NCBI GenBank assembly: GCA_003212395.1
Contig: QCPU01000003.1
Span: 1 to 64,000 of the forward strand
From: Prochlorococcus sp. AG-442-B03
GTDB lineage: Bacteria; Cyanobacteriota; Cyanobacteriia; PCC-6307; Cyanobiaceae
DNA: 64,000 nt
Reading direction: 5' to 3'
Shown here in pieces: positions 20,389 to 31,100 of the stretch. The translations under genes and the position numbers were made by a program. Under the pieces are notes generated by a model. The model was not told the origin of the DNA. It did no database searches and saw only the letters and a program-made list of their open reading frames with translations. Numbering within the stretch: position 1 is the first letter of the stretch; each line of letters starts with the position of its first letter.

Positions 20389-21122
20389 ATATTATCAATA
20401 CTGAATCTATAGCCTTGTTGTCTAACAGTGGTTATTCCCCCACCTTCTCCCAATCCAGCCTGTTCTAATTTTCTCCGCAAAGTTAACACCTGAGTATCTA
20501 CAGACCTAGGGCCACCACTGAAGGGGGGCCAGGCCATCCTTAAGAGCTCTTGACGGCTCCTTACCATTCCTGGCGGCATTAGAAGGGCACAAAGCAGCGC
20601 AAACTCCCTAGGGCTTAATTCCACGGGCTTTTCACTTAGGGTAACTTGCCTTAAAAGAAGATGAACCTCTAGAGGTCCAACCTCAACTTTTTCTTGTAGT
20701 CCTATCCTCCCCCTTTTTAAAAGTGTTCTACATCGTGCCGCAAGCTCTTCGAGACCAAAAGGTTTTCTGAGAACATCATCTGCCCCCTCATCTAGTAGAT
20801 TTACTAATGCTTCAACACCTGATCTTGCGGTTAAAACTATGACAGAAGACCCCAATTGTTGGGCTAGTCTCATTGCAGTATTCTGCTCGAGTATTTCTGC
20901 GCTAACTAATAGGTCAGGTGATTGTTCTCTGCATAAGTCAATAGCTTCTGCAGCTGTTCCTACTGCCGCAGCTAAATGGCCATCTTGGCGAAGCCTTTGC
21001 ACAAGGACAGTTCTAAGTGTGGGGTGAGGTTCAACAACTAGAACTCTTGAGGGGGTTTGAGAGCTCGTAGGCAATTGTGAACTGCCAGGAGTTGAAGCTA
21101 AGATTTGCTCAGTTGATTGCAT
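20385..21122 (-). CDS. OmpR-family response regulator with atypical receiver
   Basis: A 245-residue protein. Receiver-like domain, residues about 27-138 (RVLVVEPHPTLRTVLVQRLR... VIVLTARSG... DDVLRKPFG). Winged-helix DNA-binding domain, about 147-245 (VELSPREFALLCALL, SVDTQVLTLRRKLE, GITTVRQQGYRF). The acidic pair is replaced by EPH and the phosphoacceptor Asp region reads PDLLVSAEILEQ, without the usual D; the Lys (RKPF) is kept. It is therefore probably not regulated by normal phosphorylation. The base composition is clearly GC-richer than its neighbours (for example 35 of 60 bases at 20521-20580). The target genes cannot be inferred. Confidence 0.85.
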   Translation of the reverse strand: MQSTEQILASTPGSSQLPTSSQTPSRVLVVEPHPTLRTVLVQRLRQDGHLAAAVGTAAEAIDLCREQSPDLLVSAEILEQNTAMRLAQQLGSSVIVLTARSGVEALVNLLDEGADDVLRKPFGLEELAARCRTLLKRGRIGLQEKVEVGPLEVHLLLRQVTLSEKPVELSPREFALLCALLMPPGMVRSRQELLRMAWPPFSGGPRSVDTQVLTLRRKLEQAGLGEGGGITTVRQQGYRFSIDNI

Positions 21123-21208
21123 TCTTAATTACTGTTTGGCCAGGCAATTTTTGATCGTTCTTAATAAGGTATAACAAATGCTAAATAAAAATAAGAATTT
21201 ATCGAATT

Positions 21209-21478
21209 ATGACATCATTTGAAAACCCCAAAGCAATTCGTCACTTTCAGTCAATTTGCGATGGTTGCCAGGACTTAGTTACTCGTTTTCATACGCCATC
21301 TGATCTTAAATTATATAGTGATGGTTATCTCCAAGCATTGAGGAATTGCAGTAGTTTAGAGCAAAAGGATCAAGAGAAATTAGAAAGATTAATTGAAAGA
21401 TGGATTTTAGATCCGTCAAGTTTTATTGATCCAGATGGAGAAGGAAATAAAGGTTTTTTTGATAAAAAAAGGATTTAA
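21209..21478 (+). CDS. DUF6761 protein
   Basis: An 89-residue protein. IRHFQSICDGC..., LKLYSDGYLQALRNCSSLE and LERLIERWILDPSSF fit the cyanobacterial family now called DUF6761 (IRHYQ..., LxLYLDGYLAALR, FIxDPSxF). It is all-helical, soluble and of unknown function. It is divergent from the response regulator with 86 bases between, so their promoters share that gap. Confidence 0.7.
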   Translation: MTSFENPKAIRHFQSICDGCQDLVTRFHTPSDLKLYSDGYLQALRNCSSLEQKDQEKLERLIERWILDPSSFIDPDGEGNKGFFDKKRI

Positions 21479-21526
21479 AATATTAATTTTTATTAACCAA
21501 TAAAGTATTTATACTCACTAATTGTC

Positions 21527-21850
21527 TTAAGACGCTAGTTCAATTTCTATTTTTTCTTTAAGAGATCCAGAGTTATACATTTCAATAAGAATGTCTGATC
21601 CACCTAGAAATTCTCCTTTTAAGTAAACTTGAGGGATTGTTGGCCAATCTGAATATTCTTTGATACCTTCTCTTATAGCGAAATCACTTAAAACATCAAA
21701 CGTACCAAATTCTACCCCTAAGGAATTTAGTATTTGAACTACATTGTTGGAAAAACCGCATTGAGGCATTAATTTTGTCCCTTTCATGAAAACCATCACT
21801 GGATTAGATTCAATCAGTTTTTGTATTTTATCTTTTGTTATGTTGTCCAT
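21527..21850 (-). CDS. grxD: Monothiol glutaredoxin (Grx4 family)
   Basis: A 107-residue protein. CGFS active site at residues 31-34 within FMKGTKLMPQCGFSNNVV, then WPTIPQVYLKGEFLGGSDI, the glutathione-binding TIPQ and GGSD motifs. CGFS glutaredoxins carry or transfer [2Fe-2S] clusters and work with BolA proteins. The gene lies 3 bases after bolA in the same direction, which supports a joint role in iron-sulfur trafficking. Confidence 0.95.
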   Translation of the reverse strand: MDNITKDKIQKLIESNPVMVFMKGTKLMPQCGFSNNVVQILNSLGVEFGTFDVLSDFAIREGIKEYSDWPTIPQVYLKGEFLGGSDILIEMYNSGSLKEKIEIELAS

Positions 21851-21853
21851 AAT

Positions 21854-22084
21854 TCAATTTGGAGTTTCTGTTTTTAATGCCAGTGCATGGATAGCCTCTG
21901 AAGCTAATTCTTCCTTCAAAGCAGAATATACTAGCTGGTGTTGCTTAACTAATGATAAACCATTGAATTCAGATGCAATTACAGTTACTTGCAAATGATC
22001 ATTTCCCTTGAGGTTTTCAACAAAAACTTGGGAACTTGGGATTTTTTTAGTGATTAATTTGATAACTTCTGTTTTCGTAATCAT
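21854..22084 (-). CDS. bolA: BolA-like protein
   Basis: A 76-residue protein of the BolA/IbaG family: helix (TEVIKLITKKIPSSQVFVEN), beta strand (HLQVTVIASEFNGLSLVKQHQLVYSAL) and IHALALKTETP at the end. The conserved His in the VKQHQ stretch and at IHAL are candidate cluster ligands. It forms a heterodimer with CGFS glutaredoxin in known systems. It is directly upstream of grxD. Confidence 0.92.
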   Translation of the reverse strand: MITKTEVIKLITKKIPSSQVFVENLKGNDHLQVTVIASEFNGLSLVKQHQLVYSALKEELASEAIHALALKTETPN

Positions 22085-22096
22085 AGTAAATTTTAA

Positions 22097-22612
22097 TTAA
22101 CCTTTGTATTTTGTTTCAACAAATCCTAGTTGGATCAATCTTTCATAAGCTTCTTTACCTTCAAGGCTATCAGGTGACATTATTCTAATTGTTTCAACAA
22201 GTAGGGGTACTGCAACCTCAGGCTTTTCAGTTTTTATATACAAAGAAGCTAATCTTGCATTTGATTCTGCCAAAATTTGTAATGTTTGCTTTCCTTTCCT
22301 TTGCATTTCTTTTGGTATTCTCGAATCAATTCCTTTGAAAGATGAATTTAGATCAGAATAAAAAGACGCAAGTTGCTTTGCTAATTTTCTAGCGTCTAAA
22401 TAAAAATCCTTAGCTTTTTCAAAATCCCCGTTTTTAATATATTTATCACCTTCTTTTATAAAATATTCAACGTTTGAGATGGAAAGCTTTTTACTCTCAT
22501 TTGAGAGTACTTTGAAGTCTTGTGGATTCTTTATTTCTGCATGAACTTCATTTTTGAAAGGAACATTTCCAAAAAATATAAATAAAATTGGGATTAATCT
22601 TAAGAATTTCAT
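22097..22612 (-). CDS. Secreted helical repeat (TPR-like) protein
   Basis: A 171-residue protein. Signal peptide MKFLRLIPILFIFFGNVPF... then helices with TPR-like spacing: YIKNGDFEKAKDFYLDARKL (about 57-76), ESNARLASLYIKTEKPEVAV (about 118-137) and EAYERLIQLGF. Probably a periplasmic or lumenal scaffold; the function is unknown. It ends 12 bases before bolA and may belong to the same transcript. Confidence 0.65.
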   Translation of the reverse strand: MKFLRLIPILFIFFGNVPFKNEVHAEIKNPQDFKVLSNESKKLSISNVEYFIKEGDKYIKNGDFEKAKDFYLDARKLAKQLASFYSDLNSSFKGIDSRIPKEMQRKGKQTLQILAESNARLASLYIKTEKPEVAVPLLVETIRIMSPDSLEGKEAYERLIQLGFVETKYKG

Positions 22613-22654
22613 TTTCTTTTAAATTATTAAAACTCATAGTAACTTATTGGAGAT

Positions 22655-23329
22655 TCATCTACCTACATTTTTTAATGCTTTTTCTTCCTCTTGAGTCATT
22701 TTTTCATTTAGAAATTTATTAAAGTCCTTGATAGTAAAGTTTGAGTAATCATTAATTGGTATTGGTTTTCCAAAGGATAAACAAAATTCGCCCCTAAAGT
22801 TCGGAGGTATTTTGCTGTAAGCAATTCCAATTGGAATAATAGTAATAGAAGTTGTTTTTTTGGTAGCTAATCTAGCTAATCTATATAGTCCTTCTTTGAG
22901 AACTAATTTTTTTCCATATCTATTAATCTTTCCTTCGGGGAAAACAACTAGTTGTTCTCCTTTTTTTATAAGATCAATGGCATATCTTAAAGCTGAGAGA
23001 GATGGCGATAATTGATTTATTGAAAAACAGCCAAGTCTTTTTAAAAACCAACCTTGTATTCCTCTCATTTCGGATTTAGTAACCATAAATCTACAATCCT
23101 TTTTTGTTACCCTTCTACCCATTGCCATTGTGAGTATTAAGCCGTCCCATCTTGATCTGTGGGTTGGAGCCAAAATGATAGAGGAATTTTTGGGAATCGA
23201 GAAACCATTTTTTAATATTTTCTTTTTACTAAAAAAGAATCTCAAAACAACGTCCTGAGTAACGAACATTGCAATAAATCCCAATAAAGGGTTGATTTTA
23301 TGCCAAATATTTAAGGAATTCTTCTTCAA
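22655..23329 (-). CDS. plsC: 1-acyl-glycerol-3-phosphate acyltransferase (PlsC family)
   Basis: A 224-residue protein. Acyltransferase motif HRSRWD (HxxxxD) in [13 protein letters not shown] at residues about 55-67, FPEGKINR (motif III) at about 134-141, and N-terminal hydrophobic segment. It acylates lysophosphatidate to phosphatidate in membrane lipid synthesis. It is divergent from pdxJ, 100 bases apart. Confidence 0.88.
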   Translation of the reverse strand: MKKNSLNIWHKINPLLGFIAMFVTQDVVLRFFFSKKKILKNGFSIPKNSSIILAPTHRSRWDGLILTMAMGRRVTKKDCRFMVTKSEMRGIQGWFLKRLGCFSINQLSPSLSALRYAIDLIKKGEQLVVFPEGKINRYGKKLVLKEGLYRLARLATKKTTSITIIPIGIAYSKIPPNFRGEFCLSFGKPIPINDYSNFTIKDFNKFLNEKMTQEEEKALKNVGR

Positions 23330-23429
23330 GTTCTATTTACTATATATTAATAATTTAATTGGTTGTCTTTTTTTATTAGCTATTATTGGGCGGTTAGTGG
23401 ATTGTCTCGAAACAAAGATTTTCAAAATT

Positions 23430-24146
23430 ATGGCTACTTTAGGAGTAAACATTGATCATATTGCAAATGTAAGGCAAGCAAGGAAAACTGTCGAGCCTGA
23501 CCCTGTGCAATTTGCTTTTTTAGCTGAATTAGGAGGGGCAGATTCCATAACAGTGCATCTAAGAGAAGATAGAAGACATATACAAGATAGGGATGTATTC
23601 CTTCTGAAAGAAACTATAAAAACAAAACTCAATTTAGAGATGGCTGCCACAGAAGAAATGTTAGAAATTGCCAAAAAAATTCTCCCCGATTATGTAACGC
23701 TTGTACCCGAGAAAAGAGAGGAAGTTACTACTGAAGGAGGTTTGGATTTAAAAAGTAATGTGCAATACCTTAAGAAGACTGTTGGGAATTTAAAGGATTC
23801 AAATATAGAAGTAAGTGCATTTATTGATCCTCTTGGTGAACAAATAAATTATTCCAAAGAGATAGGTTTTGATTTTATAGAATTACATACTGGAAAATAT
23901 GCTGAACTATCGGGATCTGAACAACATAAAGAGCTCCAAAGGATTATAGAGTCTACACATTTAGCAAATGACCTTGGATTAGTTGTTAATGCTGGTCATG
24001 GCCTTAACTATAATAATGTAAAAAAAATTGCATCAATTAACAATATGAACGAGTTAAACATAGGTCATAGTATTGTTGCAAGGGCTTTAGCGATAGGATT
24101 AGAAAAGTCTGTACGTGAAATGAAGTCCCTTATTACATCAAATTAA
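23430..24146 (+). CDS. pdxJ: Pyridoxine 5'-phosphate synthase
   Basis: A 238-residue protein starting [20 protein letters not shown], the universal PdxJ N-terminus; the upstream frame from 23292 is only read-through and is rejected. It condenses deoxyxylulose 5-phosphate with 1-amino-acetone-3-phosphate in vitamin B6 synthesis. Motifs include [18 protein letters not shown] and [13 protein letters not shown]. It is an octameric TIM barrel in known members. It is followed 8 bases later by ycf54. Confidence 0.95.
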   Translation: MATLGVNIDHIANVRQARKTVEPDPVQFAFLAELGGADSITVHLREDRRHIQDRDVFLLKETIKTKLNLEMAATEEMLEIAKKILPDYVTLVPEKREEVTTEGGLDLKSNVQYLKKTVGNLKDSNIEVSAFIDPLGEQINYSKEIGFDFIELHTGKYAELSGSEQHKELQRIIESTHLANDLGLVVNAGHGLNYNNVKKIASINNMNELNIGHSIVARALAIGLEKSVREMKSLITSN

Positions 24147-24154
24147 ATTTCAAA

Positions 24155-24472
24155 ATGACAACATATTTTTTCATCGCGGCAAGTGAAAAGTTTTTAACTG
24201 TTGAAGAACCGATTGAGGAGATTTTGAAAGAGAGGATGAGGAACTACAAAGAAAATAATAAAGAAATAGATTTTTGGCTTTTAAAAAATCCATCATTTTT
24301 GCAAACCACCCAATTTGTTGATCTAAAAGCAAAGATTCCCTGTCCTCCAGCAGCTATTTTATCGACGGATAAAAAATTTATAACTTTCTTAAAGCTGCGT
24401 TTAGAGTTTGTTGCTGTTGGGGAATTCGAATTTCCTAATGCAGAAATAACTGATCCATTTAAAGTTGAGTAA
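24155..24472 (+). CDS. ycf54: Ycf54, Mg-protoporphyrin monomethyl ester cyclase subunit
   Basis: A 105-residue protein. YFFIAASEKFLTVEEPIEEI, EIDFWLLKNPSFL and FITFLKLRLEFVAVGEFE match the Ycf54/DUF2488 family along its full length. Ycf54 is needed for the oxidative cyclase (AcsF/CycI) that forms the fifth ring of chlorophyll. It is small, soluble and membrane-associated through the cyclase. It follows pdxJ closely. Confidence 0.9.
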   Translation: MTTYFFIAASEKFLTVEEPIEEILKERMRNYKENNKEIDFWLLKNPSFLQTTQFVDLKAKIPCPPAAILSTDKKFITFLKLRLEFVAVGEFEFPNAEITDPFKVE

Positions 24473-24489
24473 TATAATCAACCAGTAAA

Positions 24490-27400
24490 TTGCTCAATCT
24501 ATATAAATCAAACAAAATTGAAGTGATTAGTGAGCTGTTGGCAGAAGAATTAAAAATATGTCCTCCTCTCATAACTGATAATTTAGAAATAGCAGTTCCT
24601 AATTATTTTTTGGGGAAGTGGTTAAGTGAACAAATAACTATAAAAAACAAAATAAGTGCTCTTTATGAATTTAAGACAATATCAAATTTCACGGAATCAT
24701 TATTGACAAATTTTTTTCCTGGAATTGATATGGGTTTATGGAATTTTGAGTCTATTAAATGGGGCATTATTGATTCATTAGAAGAATTAAATAGCTTTAA
24801 AGAATCATTTCCGCTTAAAAATTGGATTAATAAATATTTGGATAATGAAAAAACAATTGATGGAGACCTATATAACCTGACAAAAAAGATCGCGCATAAT
24901 TTTATTGATTATCTAATTTTTAGACCTGAAATGATTGCTGAATGGAATAGATATGAAATTAATTCACTTAATCTATTTAAGAATTTAAATCCAGATCAAT
25001 ATTGGCAACCTATTTTATATAAATTATTAGAGAAAAAGATATCTGAAAAGCCTTCATGTTTATACATGATAAAATTAATAAAGCATTTAACAAAAGTTAA
25101 AAACGTCCAATTTCAATTACCAAATCAAATTTATATTATTTCAGATAATAACTTATCTAAACTGGATATTAACTTTTATTCAGAACTTTCAAAATTTACT
25201 AAGGTAAATTTATATTTATTATCTGCAGGAGATGATTTATGGAATAGAATAAATTTTCTTGAAGGTGAGTTGGAATTTGATAATTTTAAAAGAAAATTGA
25301 ATTTGAACAATTCAAATATAGAGAAAATATTTGGTAAGTTTGGAGCAAACTTTCAGAAATTAATTGAGGAAAATATTTATAAAGAAGGTATAAATTTAAA
25401 AAATAATTTAATATATATTGACCCAACTACTAATTTTCATGAAAAGAAAGATATTCCTCTTCTTCAACAAATACAAAAAAGACTAATTGATAATAATGTC
25501 AATGATTTTATTGTAAATGAAAGGGATGATTCAATATTACTTTGTGAGCATTTTAATCAGAATAGTCAATTAGAATTTATAAGAAATAAGATTATAGAAA
25601 TAATAAATTCTTGCGAGAGTATTAAGTATAGTGATATTGCTGTTTTATCTCCACAAACTAATCAAATCAAACCTTATCTAAAATATATCTTCAATAATGA
25701 GTTGATTAATGGTGAAAAGATACCTTATTTTTTTATTGATGATGATAATTATGATTCTCCAGAAATTTATAAATTTTTAATTGACATCACTGAAATAGCT
25801 AATGAGAAAATTACACTTGAAAAAATAGATTATATTCTTTCTAAAAAAGTAACTCAGAACATTTTTGATTTTGATATTACTGAGAAGGATGAAATTATTT
25901 TCTTACTTACCCAAGTTGGTTTTCATTGGGGATTAGATGCTAATGAAAGATTAGGCGAAGAAAAAAATACTTTAGAATGGTGCATAAATAGAATTACTTT
26001 AGGCTTAATTTATGACAAAGCAGAAAATTTAAGTAATTTTAATTTAAAACCATTTAGTTTTAAAAATATAAATTTGGATTTGAATAAATGGGTTAAATTA
26101 TTACTTGATTTTAAAAAATATATTAATTTGCTAAGGGGAGCTTTTTCTTATACAACTTGGGTTGAAAAGACAAAGTTTGTATTAAAAAGTATTGCTGCTT
26201 CTAATGGAAATTTTAATTTAGAAATAAGTGAAATAAATAGAATTCTTGATAATTACTCAATACCTTTAATACCTGATGATCTTATTTTGTTAAATGTTTT
26301 TAGAGAGATATTAATTTCTTGTATAAATGAAGCTAAATATCAAAGCAAATCACGTATCAACAAGATCCTTGTAAGTGATATTGAGAATGCAAGGCACATA
26401 CCTCATAAGGTTATCTTCTTAATAGATATGAATAGTGTTTATTATCCAAAATTATCAAACAATGAAAGTATTAATTTATTAAATAATAAATATCACCTGG
26501 GTGATCCATCAGTTTTTGAAAGAGAGAAATATTTATTTCTTGAGTTGTTAATTGCTTGTAGAGATAAATTTATAGTTTCTTGGGTAAAGAATGACAAAAA
26601 CAATAAAAAATTAGATGTTTCATTTCCCATAAAAGAGTTAATTTCTTTTTTTGATAGTGTTTTAAAAAAAGTCAAGAGAGAACAAATAATAAAAGATTAT
26701 GATTTAAATAAAAAAGAAATAATTGATATTGATAGTTCTAAGACAATTAAAAGTAATTATTCTTTAGTAGAAGATATAGATTGGATTGAAAAAAAATCTG
26801 ATATTAAAAATTATAAATTATCAGAACTGATTTATTGGTTCAAGACTCCACAAAAATATTGGTTAAATAAAAAAAATATTTCTTCCAAGGAAATATTTAG
26901 TCATCATCCAGATGAGGAATATGTAAGTAATCTGCAGAAGTCGCAACTAATTACAAAAATAATCCAGGAGTTAGAGATTGATAACCATAATTTTATTGAT
27001 GATTTAAAAAAATTGAACATTAATAATCAATTGGTTGAAAATGGGATTATTATCCCCAATAATAGTATTTTTGTAAAAGAAAAAGAAATCAAAGATTTAT
27101 TAGAAAGTCTATCTAAAAGTTTGAGCCAACATAATAAGATTAATAGAATTTATGTTAAATTAAACTCAAATAAAGAAGAATATTTCATAGCTGATGACAC
27201 CGTAATTGAATTAATTCATGCGAAACTAAGTTTAAGTCGTTTGTCAGAGGCTTGGATAAAATCACTCTTCATTTCTTCTTTAAATAAGAATATAAAAAAG
27301 ACTAAAGTAATTTTTAGAACAGAAAATAATTATAAATCGCAAATTATTCAATCACCCGGAGCAATCGAATCAAATTTAATTTTGGAGGAATACATAAATA

Positions 27401-27672
27401 TTTTTAAAAACTATTCTGAAAAATGTTTACCTCTCCCTCCAGAAAGTGCTTATAAATATGTAGAAGCAAAAATAAAATCAAAAAATGAGAAAAAAGCTTT
27501 TACCGATAAATGGATTGGTAATAAAACTTTTTCTAAAGGAGAAAGAGATAATATCGAAATGAAATTATGTTTTGGAAATAAAAAAGAACCATACTTCTTT
27601 CTGGGAAATAATAATTTTGATAAATTATCATTCAAATTATATGGTCCTCTTATTGAAGCATTAAGAAAATAA
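24490..27672 (+). CDS. recC: Exodeoxyribonuclease V subunit RecC
   Basis: A 1060-residue protein. The N-terminus (LYKSNKIEVISELLAEELK... IAVPNYFLGKWLSEQI) and the region LSRLSEAWIKSLFISSL correspond to RecC, which has dead helicase and nuclease folds and reads Chi sites. No Walker A motif is visible, as expected for RecC. It starts with TTG at 24490 (LNLYKSNKIEV). It is very AT-rich and shows long lysine/asparagine runs. First gene of the recC-methyltransferase-recB-recD cluster. Confidence 0.85.
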   Translation: MLNLYKSNKIEVISELLAEELKICPPLITDNLEIAVPNYFLGKWLSEQITIKNKISALYEFKTISNFTESLLTNFFPGIDMGLWNFESIKWGIIDSLEELNSFKESFPLKNWINKYLDNEKTIDGDLYNLTKKIAHNFIDYLIFRPEMIAEWNRYEINSLNLFKNLNPDQYWQPILYKLLEKKISEKPSCLYMIKLIKHLTKVKNVQFQLPNQIYIISDNNLSKLDINFYSELSKFTKVNLYLLSAGDDLWNRINFLEGELEFDNFKRKLNLNNSNIEKIFGKFGANFQKLIEENIYKEGINLKNNLIYIDPTTNFHEKKDIPLLQQIQKRLIDNNVNDFIVNERDDSILLCEHFNQNSQLEFIRNKIIEIINSCESIKYSDIAVLSPQTNQIKPYLKYIFNNELINGEKIPYFFIDDDNYDSPEIYKFLIDITEIANEKITLEKIDYILSKKVTQNIFDFDITEKDEIIFLLTQVGFHWGLDANERLGEEKNTLEWCINRITLGLIYDKAENLSNFNLKPFSFKNINLDLNKWVKLLLDFKKYINLLRGAFSYTTWVEKTKFVLKSIAASNGNFNLEISEINRILDNYSIPLIPDDLILLNVFREILISCINEAKYQSKSRINKILVSDIENARHIPHKVIFLIDMNSVYYPKLSNNESINLLNNKYHLGDPSVFEREKYLFLELLIACRDKFIVSWVKNDKNNKKLDVSFPIKELISFFDSVLKKVKREQIIKDYDLNKKEIIDIDSSKTIKSNYSLVEDIDWIEKKSDIKNYKLSELIYWFKTPQKYWLNKKNISSKEIFSHHPDEEYVSNLQKSQLITKIIQELEIDNHNFIDDLKKLNINNQLVENGIIIPNNSIFVKEKEIKDLLESLSKSLSQHNKINRIYVKLNSNKEEYFIADDTVIELIHAKLSLSRLSEAWIKSLFISSLNKNIKKTKVIFRTENNYKSQIIQSPGAIESNLILEEYINIFKNYSEKCLPLPPESAYKYVEAKIKSKNEKKAFTDKWIGNKTFSKGERDNIEMKLCFGNKKEPYFFLGNNNFDKLSFKLYGPLIEALRK

Positions 27673-27675
27673 TTA

Positions 27676-28149
27676 ATGGCAAAATTTAAATTGAAAATTT
27701 TTTTTAAATCTGCTTATGAAATAATCCTTGTTTTTTTACAGTTCCTTATCATAAGTCTCCATTTTTTTAAATGGAAATTTATTCCAGAAAAACAAATAAT
27801 ACAAGTAACTCCTTTTTCTTATTTTGTGGGTTTTTTAATTATCATAATTTCTTTCATAATATTGTTAGTCGCAATTAAAGACTTAGGAAGAAATTTATCC
27901 CCTTTCCCAAGACCTATAAAAAGTAGCAATCTTGTTACTAAAGGTATTTATCGATTTACGCGTCATCCAATGTACTATTCTTTAATATTTATTTCCATTG
28001 GCGTTTTCATAACAAAGTTATCTATTTATTATTTATTTTTATCAACAAGTTTAATTTTAATAATAAAATTTAAGATTGCTTTAGAAGAGCAATATTTAAA
28101 AAATAAATTTAAGAATTACTTACTTTATCAAAATGAGGTCAAATATTAA
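27676..28149 (+). CDS. Isoprenylcysteine/phospholipid methyltransferase-like membrane protein
   Basis: A 157-residue protein with four membrane helices. The block LVTKGIYRFTRHPMYYSLIF (residues about 93-112) and the end ALEEQYLKNKFKNYLLY are typical of the ICMT/PEMT-like family, with the RHPxY SAM-binding motif. The substrate is unknown (lipid or prenylated compound). It sits 3 bases after recC and 12 before recB, so it is translated within the recBCD transcript although no functional link is known. Confidence 0.8.
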   Translation: MAKFKLKIFFKSAYEIILVFLQFLIISLHFFKWKFIPEKQIIQVTPFSYFVGFLIIIISFIILLVAIKDLGRNLSPFPRPIKSSNLVTKGIYRFTRHPMYYSLIFISIGVFITKLSIYYLFLSTSLILIIKFKIALEEQYLKNKFKNYLLYQNEVKY

Positions 28150-28161
28150 TTCAATAAAGAT

Positions 28162-31100
28162 ATGGATATTAATCAAATTAAATTAGATAATAAATTTAAA
28201 TTAGTAGAAGCAAGTGCAGGAACTGGCAAAAGTTTCACTTTGGCTCATCTAGTTTTAAGAAATGTTCTGGAGAAAAAAATTAAACCAGATGAGATACTCT
28301 TATTAAGTTTTACAAAAAATACGTGTTCTGAATTACGAGATAAAATACTTTTGAGATTTCAGGACTTAAAATTATATTTGCAAAATCATAATGAAAGTAA
28401 GATAGATAATACTCTTAAAAATTGGTATCTAGAGTTTAAGGAGAACGAAAAATCTAAGGAAAAAACTATATCTGAAATTGATAATTTTGTTAATGAAATT
28501 TATAAATTACAAGTAACTACATTTCATTCTTTTTGCAATAATATTATTGATGAATATAGTATTGAAATAGGGGTAAATCAAGATCGATGTATTGAAAATA
28601 ATATAGATAATTTGTATAAAGATGTAATAGATAATTTGTGGATTGATGATTTCCTAAATCTTAATCCTGAACTTATTTCAGCAGTCAACAAAAAAAAAAT
28701 AAGTTCAAGATTTGGAACTAGAATAAATAAGTCATTTTTTGTAGGAATTTTAAAAAATATAGATCAAGAAAATATTTGTAAATTGCAAATAAATAATAAA
28801 TATAAGATTAGTGATTTAAACAATTATTTTAATGACTTTTTTTATTTAAATTGGAATGAGTTTTGTGTTGAATGGAATAAGAAAGGTAACGAATTATTTT
28901 TACAACTTATAAAGTTGGGAAAATTAATTAAGGAGAGTGGGGGTAAAAGTCAAATATATGCAGCTAATCCTAGAAATGATAAGTTTAATCAAATAATTTG
29001 TTGGATTGAAGAGATTAACAAAAAGCTTAATTCGAAAAATATGATTGATTGTCTGTATGATATTTCAAAAGATGATCTTTTATCTAAATATTTTTATAAT
29101 GAAAGTATATCGAGAGAAATTAATAAACATAATATAAAATTAGATTTTACTAAATTTAATTTATTACAAGATAAAATTTATAAAATAAAAGAAGGTTTCT
29201 ATACTGAATTTGTAAGAATATTTACCCAATTAGCTTATATAAAATTAATTGAATTGAAGAAAAGTTTTTCTATTTTCAACTTCAATGATCTTATAAAGAC
29301 TGTGGAAAATAAATTTATAGATTCAGAAATGAGCAATAGTATTACTCTATCTAAAATTCAAAAAAGATTTAAATGTGTCTTAGTAGATGAGTTTCAAGAT
29401 ACAGATAATACTCAGTGGAATTTAATAAAAAAGTTCTTTAATACTGAAAATCATTTTTTACTTTGTGTAGGTGATCCAAAACAAGCAATCTACAAATTTA
29501 GAGGAGGAGATATTGAAACTTACTTGGATGCAAGATCTAATGCAATCGAAGTTTTTAGTCTTACAGATAACTATAGATCCTCAAAAAAGTTAATTGATGT
29601 ACTTAATAAACTTTATAAGAATGGACTTAAACAATCAAAACTAAATTATAGGAAATTAACCTCTAGAATTAATGAAAATATTAATTCTGAATTTAAATTC
29701 AAAGATGTATTTGAAATTGTAGAATTTTCAAAAAAAGAGACTGATATAGATGATCTTGTAACTCATTACATAGTTAACTTTATTTTAAATAATAAAGAAA
29801 TCGATATTAATAAAATTGCGATTCTTACATTAAATAATTCTCAATGCTTAGATTTTAAAAAAAAATTAAATCAGTTTAATCTCCCATGCAAAATTCAAAA
29901 TAAACAAAATATTTTTGATACAGAAGCAAGTTCTCTACTTTTTTTATTCATTGAATGTTTATTAAATCCGAGGTTTTTAAAAAATATAACTTTGCTTGCT
30001 GCTTCAAAGTTTATAGAAATAGAATTAGAAGAATTACTTAATGATGGAATAAGTAATAATTTAGAAATTTTAATTAATAAATGTATTACTTGGTCCCAAG
30101 AACTAAGAGAAAAAGGTTTTTTAAATATTGTTAATGAACTAATTATAAATTACAATTCATCCTCGATTATTCAAGATTTAGATTTAAATTCAAATTTATT
30201 TCAACTTTCAGAAATTGTTGAAATAGAATTAATGAATAATGATTTTAATCTCAATAAAGTTCTTAACTGGTATAAAAATCAATTAGATCATATTTTAAGA
30301 AATTGTACTGGAGAAGATTTTTTGACGAAAGATTATAATCTTCAAAATGGAATAAATATTTCTACCATTCATAGTAGTAAGGGCCTAGAATTTGAAATAG
30401 TCCTATGTCCATATCTCTCAATTATTTCAAATAAGTCAAATAAAATTAAAGGACCTATTTGGAAATCAAATATTGATAGAAATATATACATTAATATTTC
30501 TAATAATTACGTGAAGGTTGAAAAATTTAAATTAATAGAAGAAGAAGATTTATTTAAAGAGAGTGAGAGATTAATTTATGTAGCACTTACAAGGAGTAAA
30601 TATAAACTTATAGTTTTTAATGATTTAGAAGATACCAATAATATTTTAAATAATGATTTACTTAACAATTTGGAAAATATTAATATTTATAAGTCTACTT
30701 TTGAAGATAGGATAGAAGAAGAGAAAATAAAAGAAATTTTTGCTAAGTTCCATACCAACCAATTGAATAATAATCTTTGGAAAATCGATAACGTTAATAA
30801 AAAAATATCTAAAGAATTTAATTCTGATCAATTTATTTCTTATTCAAGTTATTCTTCTTGGATAAGTAAAGATAAAAATATTGATGTACTAATTAATCAA
30901 TATAAGGATTATAAAGATAATATATCAATTATCAAAGAGTCTAATTTTAAGAAATCAAGTAATTATCCTAATTATTTTTCTTATCCAAATCCCTTAAGTG
31001 ACTTTCCAAAAGGAACTATTGCTGGGACTTGCCTGCACAAAATAATAGAAAAATTTCAATTTAGAAACAATAGTAATCAAGAATTAATTAATTTAATAAT

